A stretch of DNA of 64,000 bases. It comes from Gilvimarinus sp. DA14. GTDB lineage: Bacteria > Pseudomonadota > Gammaproteobacteria > Pseudomonadales > Cellvibrionaceae. Under the pieces are notes generated by a model. It searched no databases. It was not told the origin of the DNA and worked only from the letters and a program-made list of their open reading frames with translations. The position numbers were made by a program, and so were the translations under genes. Below are positions 60,585 to 64,000 of this stretch, in pieces. The DNA is taken from assembly GCF_024204685.1 (NCBI RefSeq), contig NZ_CP100350.1:2644501-2708500 (forward strand), read 5' to 3'. Every line of letters begins with the position of its first letter. Position 1 is the stretch's first letter.

Positions 60585-61853
60585 ATGCGTCTTATCATTA
60601 ATACCGCACTTACATTAGCGCTTTTCAGCCATGCTGCGTTCAGTGACAGTCAAACCAAAGTCGATCAATTACAGCTTTGGCCTGTGCAGAGCGGCAATCT
60701 GGTTGCACAAACACACGATCAAGAGAAACTCTGGCAGGGCTCGGATCTTACCCTGGGTGATGAGCGGCGCGTAATGTTAAGCCGGTCAAAAAAGGATGCA
60801 TTGATTTTCCAGTGGCAGGATGCCTGGTGGTCGGCGGTGCGCTTTGAAACAAATCCGGCCGCGAACCTTGAGCCATTTCGCGAGAATGGTGGCGTTGTTT
60901 TTACCCTGCAGCTGGAGCAATTTGATAATGCCGGCTTCGATGTCGCTTATCTTTGCGGTAACGGCTGCGAGCGCAAAGTGACGTTGACCCATCAGGTAAA
61001 AGCTTTACTGGGTAAGGGGCCGCAGACTTTGAAGCTGCCCGCCAGTTGCTTAATGCGAGAACAGGATAACGCAGGCTATATTAAAACGCCTTTACGCTTT
61101 GGTGCTGGTGGCAGTGGTAAAGCGATATTTTCGTCGGTCAGCTGGCAGCGGGATCTGCAATCGGTTGAGGGTATAACGCTCAGCTGCCCCGATCAGCAAA
61201 CCGTGGCGATTACCCCGGCGCCTTTAAATGAGCACTGGGCGCAAAGCTGGTGGATGCCCCGCCATAAAGAGAAGTTAAAACAGGCCCGGGAAAACAACCC
61301 TGAAGTGATTTTTCTCGGCGATTCGATTACCGAGGGATGGGAAAAGTCCGGCGCCGATGTGTTTGAAAAATACTTTGGTGATTACCGCACCTTAAACCTG
61401 GGCTACGGCGGTGACCGCACCGAAAATGTGCTCTGGCGGTTACAACATGGCGAAGTGGATGAAACTAACCCCAAGTTAGTGGTGCTGATGATTGGTACCA
61501 ACAACACCGGCCATCGTCAAGACGATCCGGCGCGCATTGCTGAAGGCATTAAACATATACTCGCAGAGCTAGAACAACGTGTGCCCGATAGCAAAGTCTT
61601 GCTCCTGGCTATTTATCCGCGTGGCGCTACCGCCGACGATGTGTTACGCAAAAATAACGCTCTGGTCAATGCACGAATTCGTAATTTTGCCGATGGCGAG
61701 CGTGTCTTCTTTAAAGACATTAACAGCATCTTTCTTACCGAAGATGGCGTGCTAAGCGAAAAAGTCATGCCCGATTTGCTGCACCCTGAAGAGTATGGCT
61801 ACACCCTGGTGGCTGAAGCGATTAAGGATGATATCGAAAGACTGACGCGCTAG
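60585..61853 (+). CDS. Secreted SGNH/GDSL esterase with N-terminal beta-sandwich domain
   Basis: A 422-residue exported protein. After a signal peptide (ending near HAAFS) comes a beta-rich domain to about residue 205; IFQWQDAWWSAVRFETNPAA and KTPLRFGAGGSGKAIFSSVS resemble the galactose-binding-like domain known from ExoP glucosidases. Then follows the hydrolase: FLGDSITEGW (catalytic Ser), GYGGDRTENVLWRL, LVVLMIGTNNTG and the Asp/His pair in DLLHPEEYGY. Such enzymes remove acetyl or other acyl groups from glycans. It lies 11 bases after the FAH gene, so it may belong to the fucose transcript and act on fucose-containing polysaccharide. Confidence 0.82.
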   Translation: MRLIINTALTLALFSHAAFSDSQTKVDQLQLWPVQSGNLVAQTHDQEKLWQGSDLTLGDERRVMLSRSKKDALIFQWQDAWWSAVRFETNPAANLEPFRENGGVVFTLQLEQFDNAGFDVAYLCGNGCERKVTLTHQVKALLGKGPQTLKLPASCLMREQDNAGYIKTPLRFGAGGSGKAIFSSVSWQRDLQSVEGITLSCPDQQTVAITPAPLNEHWAQSWWMPRHKEKLKQARENNPEVIFLGDSITEGWEKSGADVFEKYFGDYRTLNLGYGGDRTENVLWRLQHGEVDETNPKLVVLMIGTNNTGHRQDDPARIAEGIKHILAELEQRVPDSKVLLLAIYPRGATADDVLRKNNALVNARIRNFADGERVFFKDINSIFLTEDGVLSEKVMPDLLHPEEYGYTLVAEAIKDDIERLTR

Positions 61854-61859
61854 AGCGAA

Positions 61860-61890
61860 AGCGTGTGCTTAGGATTGCTATGCACACGCT
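61860..61890. terminator. Inverted repeat between convergent esterase and BLUF genes
   Basis: AGCGTGTGC (61860-61868) pairs with GCACACGCT (61882-61890) around 13 bases. It lies between two convergent stops and may end transcription both ways; there is no clear T tract. Confidence 0.5.
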
Positions 61891-61896
61891 CAATTT

Positions 61897-62355
61897 CTAC
61901 ATGGGTTGCCGGGGCTGCTGAGCCTGCTGCTGTTGGTTGCGCGCGATGGTGGCCACCATCTTTAAAATGTTTTTTTGCCAGCGCTCCTCGTTGCGATACA
62001 CCTCGTCGTTCATCGATAGCATATCGTCAATAATAACCTGCTCCAGAATCAGGCGAGGCAGCCCCTGCTGGTTGATAAACTTCATGCTCCACTCGCCAAA
62101 GCGGCGGTTGCCCTCAAATTCTTCGCTAAACATGGCCATCACTTTATGGCGAGGATCTTTCTCAATGCTGGCCATTATCTCCGCAGCTTCGTCGGCTTCA
62201 CTCTCCAGATACTGAAAGAAGTAAGGGGCCTTAAAGTACAGATAGCCTGTTACATTAACGCTTTGATTGCGCTCTTGAGCCTGTTGCAAAAGCTCTGTGA
62301 GTGCATTGGCGTCGAACGCCTGCTCAGCCTGGCTGACGTATAAAATGGCTTTCAT
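61897..62355 (-). CDS. Short BLUF-domain blue-light photoreceptor
   Basis: A 152-residue protein consisting of one BLUF domain. The flavin-site residues are present: Tyr6 (AILYVSQA), Asn30 (ERNQSVNVTGYLYF) and Gln48 (FFQYLESEADEAAEIMASIE). KDPRHKVMAMFSEE and RRFGEWSMKFI complete the fold. No effector domain follows, as in other short BLUF proteins that act through partners. The ATG at 62355 has AGGA upstream; the frame is open twenty codons further. The C-terminus is rich in Gln. Confidence 0.9.
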   Translation of the reverse strand: MKAILYVSQAEQAFDANALTELLQQAQERNQSVNVTGYLYFKAPYFFQYLESEADEAAEIMASIEKDPRHKVMAMFSEEFEGNRRFGEWSMKFINQQGLPRLILEQVIIDDMLSMNDEVYRNEERWQKNILKMVATIARNQQQQAQQPRQPM

Positions 62356-62514
62356 AAAGTCCTGTGAGGAGAAAGGAAGGCGGGCCAGTGTGCAGCAAAC
62401 TGGGCTGGCGCACAAGAGAAATCCTTGCCAATGCTGGTGACGGCGACAAACGGAGCTTTCGTTGCTATGATTTCTACTTCGCCTGACTGTGTTTTAACCT
62501 GTTTGGAGGGATGT

Positions 62515-63408
62515 ATGACGCGACTATGGAGTTGGTTGGCGGCCCTGGTGCTATTGGCTGGGTGCGCTCAAACTCAGGTAAACCTGCCGGCGCTGGAAGG
62601 AGCGTCCTCTGCTCGCCTGCCCGGTAAAGTCATTTGGCACGATCTGATCAGTGCTACCCCCCAGGCCAGTCAGCGCTTTTACGGCGAGCTGTTCGGCTGG
62701 CAGTTTGAGCAGCTTACGTTTAACACCAGTATCTTTTCCAGCGCCAGCTACTATGTCATTAGCCATCAGGGGCGGGTCATTGGTGGGATGGTGGATCAGG
62801 CCGATCTCAACGCCGAGGGCAATGCCTCACAATGGGTGGTAGTGCTAGCCAGCGATAATATTGACCAGAGCGCGGCGGCGGTCGAGGCCAATGGCGGTAC
62901 ATTACTGGGCCCTGTGTTTGATTTGCAAGAGCGCGGTCGCATGGCGGTAGCTAAAGATGGGCAGGGCGCCCTGTTTGCTCTGTTACAAACCCCGAATGGC
63001 GACCCGGCAGACCGCAGTCAAATACCCACCGGCGATTTTCTCTGGAACGAGCTTTGGACCAGTAATGTGAGCCAGGCTGGTCACTTTTACCGCACCCTGG
63101 CACCCTACCAGTTGGACGCCCACAACCTGGGCGATGGCCACGATTACACCTTGCTAAAAGCGCAGCAAAAACCTCGTGCCGGCATCGTGAAAATGCCGGT
63201 ACAGGGTATACCGCCCACCTGGGTCAGCTATGTGCGCGTAGCGGACGCGGCCGAGCTGGATGCGATTTTGGCGCAGGTGGAAAGCCTGGGCGGCAAAATC
63301 CTGCTGCCAGCCGAAGACCGTATAGCCGGGGGGCGCGCCGCGTTAATTGCCGGCCCCTCTGGTGCGGGTATTGCGCTGCAAACCTGGCCTGTGACTGACA
63401 AGGAGTAG
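62515..63408 (+). CDS. VOC-superfamily two-domain lipoprotein
   Basis: A 297-residue protein with lipoprotein signal MTRLWSWLAALVLLAGCAQ, then two vicinal-oxygen-chelate (glyoxalase-like) domains: VIWHDLISATPQASQRFYGE to about residue 165, and FLWNELWTSNVSQAGHFYRT onward. Pairing of two VOC units resembles the CFP-30 group. Lipidation of such a protein is unusual. GGAGGG lies just before the ATG. A 54-residue lipoprotein follows six bases after its stop. Confidence 0.82.
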   Translation: MTRLWSWLAALVLLAGCAQTQVNLPALEGASSARLPGKVIWHDLISATPQASQRFYGELFGWQFEQLTFNTSIFSSASYYVISHQGRVIGGMVDQADLNAEGNASQWVVVLASDNIDQSAAAVEANGGTLLGPVFDLQERGRMAVAKDGQGALFALLQTPNGDPADRSQIPTGDFLWNELWTSNVSQAGHFYRTLAPYQLDAHNLGDGHDYTLLKAQQKPRAGIVKMPVQGIPPTWVSYVRVADAAELDAILAQVESLGGKILLPAEDRIAGGRAALIAGPSGAGIALQTWPVTDKE

Positions 63409-63413
63409 TAGGT

Positions 63414-63578
63414 ATGAAACGATTGGGAAAAGTGTTCAGCGCCGCGTTTTTGTTAACTGCTCTGGCGTGCTTGGGCGGTTGTGACCCGCAGGTGTACGGC
63501 AATATCGGTATTCAGTCTGGCTGGGGCAGTGGCCCGCATTTGACCGGCAGTATTTCCGTTGGCGGTCGTATCCATTAG
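63414..63578 (+). CDS. 54-residue lipoprotein, unknown
   Basis: ATG at 63414 (AAGGAGTAGTAGGT upstream) opens 54 codons to TAG at 63576. The peptide MKRLGKVFSAAFLLTALA followed by CLGGCDPQ has a lipoprotein signal; the mature part is Gly/Ser-rich (IGIQSGWGSGPHLTGSISVG) and may form beta strands. It is tightly placed after the VOC lipoprotein gene, so likely co-expressed. No family recognised. Confidence 0.7.
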   Translation: MKRLGKVFSAAFLLTALACLGGCDPQVYGNIGIQSGWGSGPHLTGSISVGGRIH

Positions 63579-63689
63579 GTCAGATTTTTAAAGTATTCTG
63601 CTGCAATCGCCCTGTGCGTGCGCGAAAATTTATGCTGATGGGGTTTGGTGACACGCCCAATCTATAGAGGTCTACCGCTTAAGTTCGCT

Positions 63690-64000
63690 TCACTGCTTCG
63701 GCTCCGCCTCTTTTATGGGTTGCTCGGGGTCAGCCTCCCCGGTGACGGTATCCAAAAGCGTTTGTCCTTCTTCTTTTAACGTATTCACAATCGGTTCGCG
63801 AAATAACTCATCCGGTGCGGTAATGATTTTTTCCGGTAGGGTTTCGGGCTGTTGTTCGGCAATAGTTTGCGCCTCGGTAATGCGAAAGCGCAGCACGCCA
63901 ATCACCTGCTGCGCCTCAGTGACCACATCGATGCGCCAGTTACCCTGGGGGTAGGGCGGAAAGTTCAGTTTGTGACTCCAGGCACGGTAGCCCGCTTGGC
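63690..64000 (-). CDS. DUF2914 protein, C-terminal part (cut by right edge)
   Basis: The minus-strand frame is open to the right edge. The visible 102 residues begin GYRAWSHKLNFPPYPQGNWR and continue IDVVTEAQQVIGVLRFRITE, the pattern of a DUF2914 domain (GYRxWS...GxWRVDVVTxxGQVIGxxRF). A Pro/Glu-rich tail of about 50 residues follows and ends EPKQ. Start and N-terminal domain are outside. Function unknown. Confidence 0.75.
   Translation of the reverse strand, partial: QAGYRAWSHKLNFPPYPQGNWRIDVVTEAQQVIGVLRFRITEAQTIAEQQPETLPEKIITAPDELFREPIVNTLKEEGQTLLDTVTGEADPEQPIKEAEPKQ

Overview
The window looks like chromosome from a gammaproteobacterium, most likely a Cellvibrionales-type marine or polysaccharide-degrading bacterium. 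This is inferred from gene content: oligopeptidase A with YheV, OmpW, DUF2909 beside a cytochrome oxidase operon, a Vibrio-type sodium/sugar symporter and a full L-fucose oxidation cluster. No rRNA, tRNA or CRISPR array was found. Most of the window is ordinary, densely packed, moderately GC-rich core sequence. The exception is about 24.2-28.2 kb, which is AT-richer, sparsely coding and full of repeats and mobile-element debris.

Layout. 0-3.7 kb: an oxidative sugar locus (end of a GntR/FCD regulator, sugar dehydrogenase, SGLT-type symporter, SMP-30 lactonase). 3.7-12 kb: a GGDEF-EAL protein, an FAH-family hydrolase, a gamma-carbonic anhydrase, oligopeptidase A with YheV, an unknown protein and a DinF-type MATE pump. 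12.3-21 kb: an aa3-type oxidase operon with a cytochrome c domain on subunit II, plus its assembly set (CtaG, DUF2909, SURF1, a thioredoxin-like protein, CtaA, CtaB, Sco). 21-24 kb: a small lipoprotein, a YjdF-like protein, OmpW with an Fnr-like box and a leader inverted repeat, DUF4112 and a FrnE-type DsbA protein. 24-28.2 kb: the accessory stretch (structured repeat, palindromes, PD-(D/E)XK protein, IS110-type remnant, DUF4238 protein, small membrane protein).

28.2-31.2 kb: a DUF2959 lipoprotein and a two-gene unit coupling a degenerate metzincin-like membrane protein to a CaCA cation antiporter. 31.3-38.3 kb: a TetR-controlled RND efflux operon with three copies of a putative operator. 38.5-51.5 kb: a Dabb protein, a secreted ExeM/NucH nuclease, an AraC regulator, a second-copy-like LpxC, a DUF748 protein with a hexamer microsatellite, a NorM-type MATE pump and a GT-C membrane glycosyltransferase. 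51.9-60.6 kb: the L-fucose cluster. 60.6-64 kb: a secreted SGNH esterase, a BLUF photoreceptor, VOC and small lipoproteins, and a DUF2914 protein cut by the right edge.

In the fucose cluster the predicted steps follow each other without a gap. FucP imports fucose, an aldo/keto reductase oxidises it to the lactone and an amidohydrolase opens the lactone. A split UxaA-type dehydratase takes the place usually held by an enolase-superfamily enzyme. An SDR and an FAH-family hydrolase then yield pyruvate and L-lactate, and LldD oxidises the lactate. An IclR regulator sits inside. Among structural signals, the strongest is a pair of diverged copies of one roughly 215-240-base repeat (near 24.0 and 51.6 kb) whose hairpins are kept by compensatory base changes.
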